64,000 nucleotides of DNA from Micropterix aruncella (taxonomy: Eukaryota; Arthropoda; Insecta; Lepidoptera; Micropterigidae), in assembly GCA_944548615.1 (NCBI GenBank), contig OX155963.1:30469985-30533984 (forward strand), read 5' to 3'. Below, one piece after another: positions 1-10,776 of the stretch. The position numbers and the translations under genes are program-made. A model generated the notes under the pieces. That model saw nothing but the letters and a program-made list of their open reading frames with translations. It ran no database searches and had not been told where the DNA came from. Numbering within the stretch: position 1 is the stretch's first letter; each line of letters starts with the position of its first letter.

Positions 1-345
1 TTATCCGAATTTGTTTATTTTGCACAATATTTTGCGTGCTGTTTGCTTTATCCAGATATTTTTTTCTATATGACATACTGTTCGCCATGGTAAGAAACTG
101 GTATGGATCGTGTTGACCTATGTCTTGAACTATGTCACGGTTCAGCTCCCATCCGGTAGCCTCTTAAGAAAGGGAAAGGCAGGTCGCTCTAACCTGGAAA
201 GGCCGCCGCGAACTCATGTAACTCATGTAACATACAGTCTTGGAAAGTTGGGATCAGACGTTCCGATCTGGGTGAACACCTCGGGCGGCAGGAGGTGGGA
301 GGAGAGGGGGGGCTCCCATATTTATTTATTTATTAGTTTCAAATA
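1..345. repeat. GC-rich dispersed repeat, fragment (family G-like)
   Basis: The stretch around 130-300 contains phrases such as 'cggtagcctc' and 'taacctggaa' that recur near 23958-24240, 27731-28366 and 61000-61110. It is richer in GC than the DNA around it. The short ORF at 110-346 has no recognisable protein. I read it as a decayed copy of the repeat described at 54889-55546. Confidence 0.45.
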
Positions 346-810
346 GTATTCAAGGGCATTACAGATTAATCCAATTCGCCCTCGAATATTAAAGCTAGTG
401 TAAGTCTAAAAATATTTGTCATATGTGTCCCCCGCTGCCGCTAAATCTTCTACGTTTACTTGATGGGATACAAAATGGCTCGATTTCGTTATGACCCTGT
501 TGATGCCACAAGAAAATAACTCTCTGAACAAGTTTTTTTTTACGATAAAAACCATCTTCTTTTTTTTCAATTCAATTCTTTATTGAGATAAATTTCCATT
601 TGTAATAAATTTCTGTTGAAAAAAATAAATTTTGTGGCTGAATTCAGACCATAGCTCTCTTCAATCTCCTTTGTGCCTTAGAGAATGTTTCCCAGCTTTA
701 TTGACATATTTGTATAATTATTAAACACTGTCTTCTGTATTGATAATTTCGCAATTAAATCTTGTGTGACAATTTTAAGATTTCTTTGGACCCCATCCAG
801 CTCAGGACCA
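346..810. other. AT-rich spacer, nothing recognised
   Basis: Low-complexity AT-rich DNA with T runs near 530-570. I see no coding, RNA or repeat signal in it. Confidence 0.5.
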
Positions 811-1400
811 TTAGGCTAAGCGTAGGTATGCTGAGACGCAGGTGACGCAGTTAACGCGGCGCAGGCAGATCAGATTTTGTATTGCAGGAACATGCTGAGA
901 GCTGCGTACACTGCGGCGCAGGCATGTGAAACGCAGACATGTGTCTATCCCGCTCTGCGCCTCGTTGTAGTGCTGGCACAGATTTCAGTACGACACGTGC
1001 ACGTCGAAACGTGTTTTTAGCTAGATTTTATAATTTTGCTGCAAAAATGACAGAATATTTAATTAAATTCTTGTCAGTTAAGTCTATAGAGAATACAAAT
1101 TCTCCATTAGTAGAGCGTATTTTCAGATAAACACTTTTCCAAATAGTTTTTCTACGCTTTGACAAACAGTTAGTAGCAACAATTCATTACTTTCATAATC
1201 ACACTCTGATAACTCATTTTTCTCGATAAACTCGTAAACTGTCTATTCTGTGTACTAGCTAGGACGCGAGTAAACGTATCTGTGTCATTTAGCTGCGTCT
1301 CAGCATACGCTCGCGACCTGTCTGCCTCAACTGCTCTGCCTTTCCAAATCTGCACTATGGTGTATGCGTCACCTGTGTCTCAGCATACGTTTAGCCTAAC
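811..1400. mobile_element. MITE-like element with terminal inverted repeats
   Basis: The left end reads ttaggctaagcgtaggtatg and continues gctgagacgcaggtgacgc. The reverse complement of the right end (1366-1400) reads ttaggctaaacgtatgctga and continues gacacaggtgacgc. The inverted repeats are about 35 bp and mostly identical. The interior of about 590 bp has no transposase. The target duplication is ambiguous, so the superfamily is not assigned. Confidence 0.7.
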
Positions 1401-1460
1401 AATTCCCTGGGGTGACGGGTTTGCCCGTTGTAATTAAAACCCCCAATATCAGGAACTCCC
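1401..1460 (+). repeat. 3' tail of GC-rich repeat family G
   Basis: The phrase cctggggtgacgggtttgcc followed by cgttgtaattaaaacc closely matches the 3' end of the copy at 27731-28366 (cttcctgaggggacgg...cccgttgtagttgaaaacc). Only the tail is present here. Confidence 0.5.
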
Positions 1461-1852
1461 AAAGGCAACAATTTTGTATATTTGGAAATGTTGTGGCATT
1501 TTTATAGAATGACTTTAGGCCGCGTTTACAATCGTGCTGCGTTGCTCACACAAGGCGCTGGTGATAAATTAAGACAGAATGCGATTGAATATATTATTGC
1601 TGAGAGCATTATCGTATTCTCGCGTTTAACAGTGCCATTAAAGCGAGGCGTTCTACTTGTTTGCGTTTGTTCAATGTGAGGAAAAAGTGCGCTAACGCGG
1701 TCTCATCGATGTGTAAGACGATTTGTTACAATTGCCGGAGCGCGCCGTTCGCCAATACACTTTACTACACCATTTATGTACTTACGCTTGGAACTGTGGG
1801 CGAATTTTAATTGAAATCAACTCTCCATTTTGCGGAGGTATTCGCTAGCGAT

Positions 1853-1990
1853 TGATAACTCTAGGTGCACAATTTATGAATGAACTCGAGTTACCTACGG
1901 TGTTGTTAGTTTCTTTGCATGACCAGTGTCAATAAATCTCTGATGATGTTGAATGGAGATTTAGGAATATGCAACAGACAGGCACATGCG
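1853..1990 (+). repeat. Direct repeat, copy 1 (partner at 3446-3585)
   Basis: This stretch shares long similar runs with 3446-3585, including tgaactcgagttacc, gtttctttgcatgacnagtg, tcaataaatct and cagacaggcacat. The two copies lie about 1.6 kb apart in the same orientation, on either side of LINE fragments. Confidence 0.65.
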
Positions 1991-1994
1991 TGGA

Positions 1995-2560
1995 TTAGAA
2001 TTCCTCCGATTAAAAATTGATCAAAAATTACAATGGTCTGATGACTTAAACGATCTCAGTAAAAAAATGTGCAGTGTCATATTCGCCATTAGAAAGATGA
2101 GAAATTTACGCGGTTTGGAAGCCGCTAAATCTGTTTATTTTGCATATTTCCACTTCTAATAACGTATGGCCTACTGTTTCGGGGAATGAAATTCAAAAGG
2201 AAACCAAATTCAAAAAGATTTTTTTTCCAGAATAGAGCGGTACGCAGTTTATATAGAGCCCCTCAAATAAGTTCTTGTAAGCCGCTATTCGTAGAATCAG
2301 GAATCACGACCCTATTTTCTTCTTACATCTACCAAAATATTATGAACGCTCTTAGACACCTAGCAGAAGTTCCGGTGAATAGTGATTTTAATGATCACGA
2401 TACGAGGAAGAAATCCAATCTCCACATAAACCGACAGCGACTTAACAAAGTGCGATACAGTTTTATTCACCAAAATTTCCGTTACTATAATAAGATTCTA
2501 CCCTTGGAGAGCACAAATTTAAAGAGATAATTGTAAATAATTTGGTAAGAAACCCAATTT
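1995..2560 (+). pseudogene. Non-LTR retrotransposon (Jockey/CR1-like) C-terminal RT fragment
   Basis: This is a decayed piece of a LINE reverse transcriptase. Frame changes are needed to read it. The segment around 2035-2155 gives DDLNDLSKKM, AIRKMRNLRGLEAAKSVYFA and then stops at 2158; this is the typical block after the RT palm. The ORF at 2186-2530 gives SSCKPLFVESGITTLFSSYIY and later NDHDTRKKSNLHI, which match the C-terminal region of Jockey/CR1-type ORF2 (a block of the form 'CrplF.el.ImTl.slYi', then a YNTR-like block). No intact domain remains. Confidence 0.65.
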
Positions 2561-2639
2561 ATGGTATAAGGGAGTTTAGAAAATTCTCAGTTGATTTACT
2601 ATGTTGATGTTTAGTAAAATTTGTAAATTTTTGAAAATA

Positions 2640-2968
2640 ATGGTATTATGATAGCTGACATTCTAATTGTCATATAATTTATTTTACATCTATTTTTTTT
2701 AAATACGAACGCATATTGCTGGATTGACAATAAAATTATTTTACTTCGATTATTCTACAAAGAATTTGCATTTCTATTTTAATATATTATTCTCCCTTAC
2801 TATTAAATCACATTAGTATATTTTGATTATTGGTATGTAGGTAATATTGAATATCGTTTAGCCATGACAACTATCATGATAGTTATATTATAATACATAT
2901 TTTTTTTGCATTTAATTTTGTGACGCATCTAAGTGTAGGAATGCCTATCTACTGGATATTGTATTGTA
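2640..2968 (+). repeat. Dispersed repeat X, copy 1
   Basis: The reverse complement of this segment matches 46692-46830 and 47557-47735, where the same repeat is split by a TTAA insertion. It also matches 20836-20935 in part. Shared blocks include aactatcatgatagtt (a self-complementary core), gcattcctacacttggatg and tgtcaatccagcaatatgc in reverse orientation. No ORF is present. Confidence 0.7.
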
Positions 2969-2999
2969 TGTTCGTTCGTTCGTTAACGTGTCCGAGCGA

Positions 3000-3449
3000 G
3001 ATTAGGACACGTCTCTCCAAAAGTATGCGGCATAGATAGACTTTGTCGCTCGCCCTTGTAGGTTCTGATGTGCGATGGGGGTTCATCCTGCAGCGCTCCA
3101 CAGTCGCATATTTGAGTATCTGTGTAGACCCAGAGGACGAGATTGGATGGGCATTCTCAGTCTAGTGAGACTACGCCAGATAGTATATGGGAAGATAAGA
3201 CCCCGGCGCTATCTCTTCCTTTACGTCCTCGCCAAGTGAAGCCCTCCATTGGGTGATGCGGATCGAAGATTGACTGCGTTGGTTGATTGTGCGCGGCTCA
3301 AGAATGACTTTCGCGATTTGAGGCGATTGGGGTGTGGTTCTTGCGCATGCAGTAGGTGTCTTGGGTCGTCTATCACCTTTAGGCGTTTAGAATCAGCCAG
3401 GACATCACGCGTGTTGATCCACTTCTCACTGGAGCGGCATAACAACTGA
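3000..3449 (-). pseudogene. LINE RT fragment, inverted arm 1
   Basis: On the minus strand 3445-3221 reads WINTRDVLADSKRLKVID, then RKSFLSRAQSTN and SPNGGLHLART. These are the same blocks as the plus-strand copy at 3960-4250 (GRDVLADFRTPTARV, NRESFLSRTQPLQ), so the two fragments form an inverted pair. The reading frame is open only briefly. Confidence 0.55.
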
Positions 3450-3585
3450 TAACACTAGGTACACAATATATGTATGAACTCGAGTTACCAACAGTGCTAT
3501 GTGTTTCTTTGCATGACAAGTGTCAATAAATCTGCTGAGGTGGGGTGGGGTTTCAGGGATATGCAGCGGACAGGCACATCCTTTT
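3446..3585 (+). repeat. Direct repeat, copy 2 (partner at 1853-1990)
   Basis: This is the second copy of the direct repeat described at 1853-1990. It shares cacaatatatgtatgaactc in diverged form, then gagttacc and tgtcaataaatct. Confidence 0.65.
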
Positions 3586-3724
3586 TTTATGTGATCGTCA
3601 TGAGTAAAGACTCCAGGTTGAAGAACAGGCTGAAAGTCAATACTGCCATTTGGAATCCTCATAAGGAGCTCTACTGGGTGATTGGAGGGTCGATAGAAAG
3701 TCTGGTGAGGGTATTTCTATCGGC

Positions 3725-4260
3725 CCTTCAATCACCCAGTATACTCTAGCGCTGGAGAAAATGCAAAACCGTTTTCTAAGATTCCTGCGCTCGTGTAATA
3801 CTTGTACTATCCATTCTTATACATTTTTAAATAGAAGGTGTGTTCCAGAAATAGCATACAAGGAAACTAATGGTAATACATGGGAAGCCAACCCAGCTAC
3901 ATTCAGAGCCTCAGCTCTGGGCCTATGTATATCCGCAGCGGAATATGCCGCTCCAGTGTGGAATGGATCAACACACGCATAAATCGACACTGCTATGAAC
4001 GATGCTGCGAGAATTGTCTACGGCTGCCTCAAACCTACTCCCGTCGAAAGCCTTCATCCGCTCATCGGCATCGCGTCTCCCTGAAATAGGTCGTGATGTC
4101 CTGGCTGATTTCAGGACACCCACTGCACGGGTAAGATGCGCAATCGTCCCAAATCGCGAGTCATTCTTGAGCCGCACGCAACCGCTCCAAAGCAGTCAAT
4201 ATTCAAACCGCATCACTCAATAGAGGGCTTCACTTGGCGAGGATGTTAGGGAACATATAG
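3725..4260 (+). pseudogene. LINE RT fragment, inverted arm 2
   Basis: 3751-3800 reads LALEKMQNRFLRFLRSC, the block that follows the RT palm in Jockey/CR1-type LINEs. 3880-3980 reads ATFRASALGLCISAAEYAAP and VWNGSTHA, another LINE C-terminal block (AEY.APVW..S.H). 4000-4220 carries PTPVESLHPLIGIA in a shifted frame. Several frameshifts separate these blocks, so the copy is dead and may be a mosaic of two LINEs. Confidence 0.6.
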
Positions 4261-4379
4261 CACCGGGGCCCTATCTCCCCTACCCCCTAACCACCTGGTA
4301 TAGGTAGTCCTAACACACTGAGGGTGGGTGTGACAAGATGCCAAGGCAATCTCGTCCGCTGGGGCTACACATAGAATCC

Positions 4380-5480
4380 AATATACTATAGTGGAACGCC
4401 GCAGAAAAAAAGCGAAAACAATAATATAATAATAGGAATATTTGTTTCTAAATAAAAATACATTTTGCTTTAAGGCGACGATGTAGGTAAATTTCGAAAA
4501 TTACATTTTTTGGCAATTTTTGAACAGTCATACTGAAATAACTGATGATGTTAGCCAACAAAAAAAAATTATCGTAACTCACAGTACCTTTCTTAAGTAG
4601 ATAGCTATTTCAGATTTTTTTTTAAGTATTGGAAAATTGAGGAAAATAATTAAATCTGGGAGCTATACAGGAAATTTTCATTTTAGAGCATTTTTTGAAA
4701 CGTGCCTCACACTAAACTGCACGATCAAGAAACTCAAAAAAAATACTACGGCATTTTAACAATAGTTGTAAAGAGGAATGCTTTCGCATAAATTTAAAAA
4801 AATAAGTTTTTCTTGTTAAAAAAATTTATATAAAAAGTGTAACTTTCATCCATATTCACTGTTAAATATTACTTATTACTGTGTGTTTTTTTCAAGTTTG
4901 TTTTTTTTTTACATAAACTATGTACAATAAACTTGTAGTACTGACGATTATTTTTTTCAAATAAAATATCAGTATATTTTAAAAATAATATTTTGCAGAG
5001 CCCGTTTATATTATTTTTGTCATACAATGAGATGAGCGCGCTCTTCTCGCGACGACGCGCTGGCATTCAAAATGCCGCAAGCGACATTGGGTCAATATGG
5101 TTCTTATGTGGGGATCAATTACTGATTCAAATGGCATAACAGCCAACCTTTTATAATGAAATGTTATTGGCTCTTAGAAACGTGGTTCATTTCGGCTTCG
5201 AAGGCCGACATATGCGGTTGCGTTCGCGACGCTCTGTTTCATGACTTATTATTACCAAATTGACATTTCGATGGATCGGAGATGTGAAGTAAAAAAATAT
5301 CGGTTTTAGATGGCTATTTCACCGTGTAAATGAAAGAGGTTTAAAAACATGATAAATCATATGTTGAAAAATAGAAACAATAATAAGTAAAATAATATTT
5401 AATATTTTTTTTTTTTTTTTTTAAATTTACAATATTACTTTTTTTTAATAAAAAGTGTTCATTTATTTGATAACAAAGTT
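4380..5480. other. AT-rich spacer, nothing recognised
   Basis: Very AT-rich DNA with several homopolymer T and A runs (for example near 5405-5425). I see no ORF with protein character and no clear inverted ends. Confidence 0.5.
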
Positions 5481-5507
5481 TCTTTATGTATAAAAACAAA
5501 AAAAAAA

Positions 5508-5590
5508 TATACATATCGGTAGGTTTTGAACCTACGACCGGTGTGATCTTATGCGAGTTTAAAACAAGTGCGCCACTTCAGCTTGCTTCC
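5508..5590 (-). other. tRNA-like stretch, likely SINE head or tRNA relic
   Basis: On the minus strand the sequence has gctgaagtggcgcacttg, resembling a D-arm A box, then gtaggttcaaaacctac, which folds as a T arm with the internal promoter B-box pattern GGTTCAAAACC. I could not build a convincing acceptor stem or a normal anticodon arm. I therefore call it tRNA-derived rather than a tRNA gene. Confidence 0.35.
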
Positions 5591-5814
5591 CGCGAGTCAA
5601 AATGTGTCATATATAAGGGGACAGTAAATAATGCCAATACATTTGCGTTAGAGCCATATGACAGAGCTATACACCATGTATAAATATAATATACTATTAG
5701 GCTACGATTCTGACCGTTCTAATATAGAAAACCGTCAGATAGGCAGAATTGTAATTTAAAAAACAAAACGTAGGTATCTACTTTTTAAAAGCTTTTATTC
5801 AACTTGTAATGTCT

Positions 5815-6975
5815 GTGAAAAAAAAAACTAAAAATGCGAAGAAATATTACATCAGCAGTAGCTTATAATAAATGTCAAAACTTTTCAATTGATGAGAAAA
5901 TTGATTGCCTGTATAATGACATTTTGAACGCCCCGATAGATGCATTTGGAAACCATGATAAATGTAGAAGTTTTTAAAATTGTTTGTCGGAAAATGAAAC
6001 ACTGGATGCAATGAGTTGTTTGATGGGTGACATTATTTGGGAAAGAATACGTTACATAACTTAAAACGTAGGTAGCAATACATGCAAGAAGCCTAATTCA
6101 TGATGTAGATAGTAATGTTCTCGAAAGGTTTAACGGCATCATTGCAAAATTTATTGGTGGTAAGAGGACAAATTACATCCAAAAGCAGTCTTACCAAGCG
6201 CGATGTAATGCGGCAGTTATATCATTTAATACAAAACAGCCACTCTCAAGATTACATAAAAAATATATAGGCAAAAGTCCCTCTGGCAGGATATCAAAAG
6301 TGGAATAAAGAAGACAGAGGCATTTAAGTAAATCCATTCTTTATAAAAGAAATAAAAGCAGAAAGTTTTTTTGAAAAAAAAAAACAATAATTCGCATTAT
6401 GGAGAACATTGCAACCAACCCGATGTTCCATCAGAAATATTCGAAAAAAGCAAAGCTCTGTTATTTCAAGAATTGGAAAATAGAAAAATGATCGATTGCG
6501 AATTGAAAAACTTACGGTTATTCAAGGTAAAAGCAGCGAGTGGTTGGAATTACGAAGAAAAATGGTAACTGCGTCTAACTTTGGCAAAATTGTCAATAGT
6601 TAACAACACACAAAATGCGCCAATTTAGTTAAATCCATGGCTGAAAATGGGATTTGAGCAACGTAGCATCAATTTGCCATGGAAAAGAAAATGAAACAAC
6701 TGCACTAGAATGAAAAATATGTCTAGAAAAGGTGGAAATTCAGAAATGTGGATTATTCATTGACCCTAAATTTCCATTTTTGGGAGCTTCTCCAGATGGA
6801 ATATCTGATGATTATATTTTTGAAGTCAAATTTCCCATTACAGCGCATAGAATCTGGTTAACGGAAGCGACAAGAAAAAGAAAAGTGACATTTTGGAAAC
6901 AGAAAGATGGAAAACTTGAAATCAGCATCAAACATCACTGGTACGTTCAAGTTCAAGGACAGGTCCATATATAAT
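5815..6975 (+). pseudogene. Decayed ORF with YqaJ-like exonuclease domain
   Basis: This is the remnant of a mobile-element or virus-like ORF of the YqaJ exonuclease type (the lambda-exonuclease fold). 5834-5977 reads an N-terminal piece that runs into a stop. 6080-6305 reads ERFNGIIAKFIGGKRTN and YQARCNAAVISFNTK, a block I associate with YqaJ-containing ORFs dispersed in insect genomes. 6732-6974 reads CGLFIDPKFPFLGASPDGI, then EVKFP and WYVQVQGQVHI; these match the catalytic D...E-x-K and Q-x-Q-G-Q-x-H pattern of YqaJ domains. At least three stops or frameshifts separate the parts. No terminal repeats were found, so the element type is open. Confidence 0.6.
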
Positions 6976-7625
6976 TTCTTTTTATTTATTTATTTTTTAT
7001 TTTATTTCTGGAAAAATACAGCGCATACAATATACATACGTGTGCATAAATGTAGAAAAAAAAGAAAAACATTACGCCTATAATCGTTTATTACACATTT
7101 GGATTTCAGCATATTACACTTAAAAATTTATTATAAAATAAACAAAGTTCATATTAAATATAAAAAATATATAGAAAACCGATGGGAGAGGTAGGGAATT
7201 GGAAGTGATTAGGAAGAAGGAGTTAGACGATGGTATGTGTATATGTATATAGATATAAATAAAGATATAGATAGGTCGTATAGTGGATATATAAATACAG
7301 ATATTTATTTATGTTTATAGGTATTTATAGATATATAATAAATATTTATAGATATTTATAAATATTTGTGGTAGCTACTGATATGTTGTATATATATCCT
7401 TCTAGCCGTGTTCGGCCACAGCGACTGCATTGTAGATTCTAGTGACTTCTTTAGTCTTCTCAGAGTCCACTGTTCGGAAGCAGTCAAGTGCGCAGGCTAT
7501 ATTATAGTGCACAGGTGGGCGCGCGACCACGGGTGCACTCTCTCTTCCTCCCTCTTCTGAACCCGATGGAACGGAGACCGTTACGACCAGAGAAAAGTTT
7601 GGATGCAGATAAAATAAAATAAATC
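6976..7625. repeat. AT-rich DNA ending in a dispersed repeat tail
   Basis: 7000-7400 is simple AT-rich DNA with many repeats of the 'tatagatat' type. 7400-7610 contains gtgggcgcgcgaccacgggt, then gcactctctcttcctcc and a following cgatgg...gac...gacc block. This resembles the body of SINE-like repeats that I recall from moth genomes. That match is from memory and is not proven here. Confidence 0.35.
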
Positions 7626-7684
7626 AATTAATCGCTAACGCAGCAATGACTGTCATTGTTAAATTTTTACTCAATATTGCAGAG

Positions 7685-8445
7685 CTATTTTTTCGGATTT
7701 AGTTCGTTTTTCACACTGTCATTTATGAAATTGGTAGTTATGGCTTGTGGTGATGTTTGAGTTTTTTCTGGAGCTATTATAGAGATGACCGGTGACTTAT
7801 TGGTAGTTGTTGTAGTAGGCGGTGATATAGAAGATGCATTATTGGATTTATCCTGGTTTTCTGATGATCTCGTGTTGTTGCTCATGGGGCTGTGTTGAAT
7901 ACAGCATACAGTCTCTTGTTCCGACATTATACAAAATTGTGATAGTTTCCCTTTTGGCAAATCTCCCTCAGTTTTTGGACAATTTTTCGCCGGTAGACAT
8001 ACTCCTAAAACGCCATTTATTTCACATGACTCTTCACGGCAGTGTATATGCCAGGTCCCTTGGCACTTCCGCAAGGGCTCTTTCCAATACTGGTAACGGT
8101 GATTATGTTGAAAAGGCATTGGTTGTCAGCTATCGCCACTTGCAGAGGTCCACCACTATCGCCTCCACAAGAGTCTCGTAATCCTTCTAAGCTGCCAGCG
8201 CACAATTGATCGTCCTTATACCTTGCGGTAACCTCCTTCTGAGAGTCTTTGCATATAGTCTTCGAAAGGTGGCTGGTCAATCAAATCTACCACCACCTTC
8301 AGTAAGTCCTCCGATGTATCTTCAGCAAAGTCGATCTGCCTTCAGCCAGTAACTACAGCTCGCTTGTTTTCGATGGTCGACTTTTCCATAGACACGCTGG
8401 TCGAATATTTAAAGTGAACAGCTCAGACCGATCAGATCCTTCGGG
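7685..8445 (-). pseudogene. Clip-domain serine protease pseudogene with domains in swapped order
   Basis: Read on the minus strand, 8440-8350 gives SELFTLNIRPACLW. 8350-8280 gives VVTG, an in-frame TGA where the conserved Trp of the TGW motif belongs, then DFAEDTSEDLLKVVVDLI. After a frame change, 8280-8017 gives DQLCAGSLEG, the active-site block DSCGGDSGGPL and GPGIYTAV. This is the C-terminal half of a trypsin-like S1A protease, including the catalytic Ser. In a different frame, starting at about 8045, comes a complete six-cysteine clip domain (SCEINGVLGVCLPAKNC ... FC ... VCC) and a Thr/Pro/Ser-rich linker that ends at 7685. Clip domains normally precede the protease domain, so the order here is reversed. 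Stops and frameshifts show it is not functional. Confidence 0.75.
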
Positions 8446-8607
8446 ACGCGTCCCGTGTTAACCGCGAGTTAATCCAGACTATAGAATTGCATTATATACA
8501 CTAAAATTTATTATTTAATTATTATTTAGAGGGGAGAAAATTTTAAAATATGTTGACACTTAGAATTTAAATTTCGAATTTTATTTTGTTGTATAGAAAG
8601 TATATAA

Positions 8608-9024
8608 CTAATTACTATAGGTATTAACAAGCTCGTAAGGTGCAATTGATTTGAATAATTCTTTAACGAACGTCGGTTGGTTGAGGTTGAAAATGTCGAT
8701 GGTGGAGAAACAAGAGTCGTACGTGCATATCAGCCCATAAGCGATGGAATGTTTCCCGTAGTTGGTATTGGCACGAGATACCTCAAACGTGCGTGAATTG
8801 CGAATTAATCGCTGAGGAACGAAAAAACGTAAGTTTTCAACAAGGTATGAACTATCTGTGGTATTGTGGATAACTTTAAAGAAAGTGTGCTGGAAAGAAA
8901 CTGTAACTGGAACGATACATATAACTGGAAAGGAAGTGTGCCTATTTACATTTTGGTCTGGTAAAAACGATCTCCTCAAAACCGAATATATACAGACGAA
9001 TGATTTGATTTGGACAAATGTCAT
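8608..9024 (-). pseudogene. LINE ORF2 C-terminal fragment
   Basis: The minus-strand ORF contains FFVPQRLIRNSRTFEVSR, then RANTNYGKHSIAYG and a final FVKELFKSI. This resembles the C-terminal end of CR1/Jockey-type ORF2 proteins (a block of the form 'R.P..RT.yGk.Si.Y', then 'F...L'). It is isolated, with no RT core next to it. An unrelated protein is possible. Confidence 0.45.
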
Positions 9025-9839
9025 GGAAAAAACTTGTTTGTTTTTATATGGACTGTGTATTACCTGAAATTATCGATCCAGGAGTATGAAGGAATATGGA
9101 TTTAAGGGAGCCTGAATACACTTTGAAAGAAGCAAATAAAAGAAACGACACGATAAAACGAAAGAAATCGGTTCCTCTCCCTTGTCCAACGCTTAAGCGG
9201 TAGTTAGTTTTCAGTGATTCCATCACAAAGTGAGCAAAGAACTCACAGAGAATGTACTTGCCAATAACACTCCAAAGCAAAGCACAAGCAATATAGAGCC
9301 ACCGAAAAGTACACGATATTCCAAATCTGTGCTGAGTACAGATCTAATTAATAATGATGAACAGGCTTTTGAAAATGTATTACCATTTGATGAATTTTAA
9401 TTACAAAAGTCGGCGCACCACTACAAAGCGACACTGTCAAGGCTACAAAAAGGAAGTCTCAAATGTACTGCGCAATTTTAAATGTATTTATTCGTCTCTT
9501 TACATTTAATATGTATGTATCTACTCAGAAATAACAGACTACTTTGCCAACCAGAAATGTCTTCATGATTTTTTGTCTTAATGATTTTATATTTTAATTA
9601 ATAATTATTTATTTTTAATGATGTGTATTTCTTTAAAGTTTACAATGATGTGCTTACAGTATCTAAAAATAAATTATATTATTTTTTAATTAAATAATTT
9701 TTTAATGATAATGTACAAGGCGATGGGTGTCGTTATGTCCTCCTCAAAGAACTATTATACCGCGAATAAATAGTTCGATACACAATGTTGTTTTTTAATT
9801 CGATTCTAAATGTTTTTTCTGCCAAAAAATACTATCAAA
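9025..9839. other. Spacer, nothing recognised
   Basis: AT-rich DNA with several short ORFs that have no recognisable motifs. 9110-9470 has a slightly more coding-like composition but stops in every frame. Confidence 0.4.
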
Positions 9840-10130
9840 AACTGTCACTACAACTATCAAAAAAATACTAAAGCTGTATCTCACGGAACATGAATTACGA
9901 TTTATGTCATTTAAAAGCCCTTGGAAAACTGTATCCAAAACAGTTAACGGCATTTCTCCAATTGTCATCTATCACCATTTAAAATAATTTTAAAATGTCG
10001 AAAATTAATTAGTGACAGGTGACTCTTCTTAATACAGTTTTTCAGGGGATTTCAAATGACATATCGCAAATGAAATTCTGTAAGATATGGCTTCTGTCAA
10101 TTTTTGACAGTGATAGTTTGGTTTAACAGT
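9840..10130. mobile_element. Foldback MITE (about 290 bp)
   Basis: The left arm (9840-9936: ctgtcactacaactatc ... tatgtcatttaaaagccc ... aaaactgtat) is the approximate reverse complement of the right arm (10037-10130: aatacagtttttcagggg ... caaatgacatatcgc ... gacagtgatagtt). The arms are about 90 bp each. The middle of about 100 bp is unique and no transposase is present. Confidence 0.65.
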
Positions 10131-10139
10131 TGACAGCCA

Positions 10140-10300
10140 AAATCTAATGGGCGCATTCCAGGGTGATACTATCCCTATGTTCCAAATTTCAACTCAATCG
10201 GTTCAACGGCTCGGCAGTTATCGTGAGAGATTACATACAGGCAAACAGACATACATTTCTCTGAAAATGGTCTTAATCATCTTGGTGGACCTCAAAATGG
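10140..10300. repeat. Dispersed repeat tail
   Basis: The phrase caatcggttcaacggctcgg, followed by a region ending in caggcaaacagacatac, is of the kind found in insect dispersed repeats. It is short and no ends could be placed. Confidence 0.3.
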
Positions 10301-10654
10301 ACATCTCTATCGTTATCTAAACATTTTTTTCCGCACGATCACAACACCTTCCCTACCAGTGGCAGCCGGGAAAGTAATATAATGTTCAAGTTTAGATGAT
10401 GATAAAGCGTAGCCTTCTTCACCAGCGTAGGTGACACTTGCATAATCCCAAAATATAAATCCCATTGCAATAGTGTATACCTAGTGTGTTTAGTCCAGAC
10501 ATCGATAGCGAGTGAATATCGCTGCGAGATGAGTCAACATAATAAACACCTGCCCCGTCGCGAGGGGAGGGGGTAAGTAGGCGGGGCTTAAAAACTCAGA
10601 TACGGTTTATTTTTTAAGTAGTACGTCGCCTTAATTATACATTAGAAAAAAGGC

Positions 10655-10744
10655 GAAAATGTGGAAAAGTCAATTGGCCTTGATGCTCCTCAGCGTCACC
10701 GTCACCGCGTGGACGTTGATCAGTCTTTCCCGTCACACATTTTG
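10655..10744 (+). repeat. Dispersed repeat shared with 30940-31080
   Basis: The blocks cctcagcgtca, ccgtcaccgc, ggac(g/c)ttgatcagt and ttcccgtcacacattt recur at 30957-31080. This is probably the pre-existing repeat next to which the R1-type element inserted. Confidence 0.55.
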
Positions 10745-10762
10745 CCCCCCCCCCCCCCCCCC
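10745..10762. repeat. Poly-C run beside the R1-type insertion
   Basis: Eighteen consecutive C bases directly precede, and overlap by one base, the 15-bp target duplication of the non-LTR element. Confidence 0.95.
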
Positions 10763-10776
10763 TGTCATTTTTATCA
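10762..10776 (+). repeat. Target-site duplication, left copy (15 bp)
   Basis: ctgtcatttttatca is identical to 16460-16474. Length and position fit the duplication made on insertion by R1-clade elements, which typically make duplications of about 14 bp. Confidence 0.8.
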
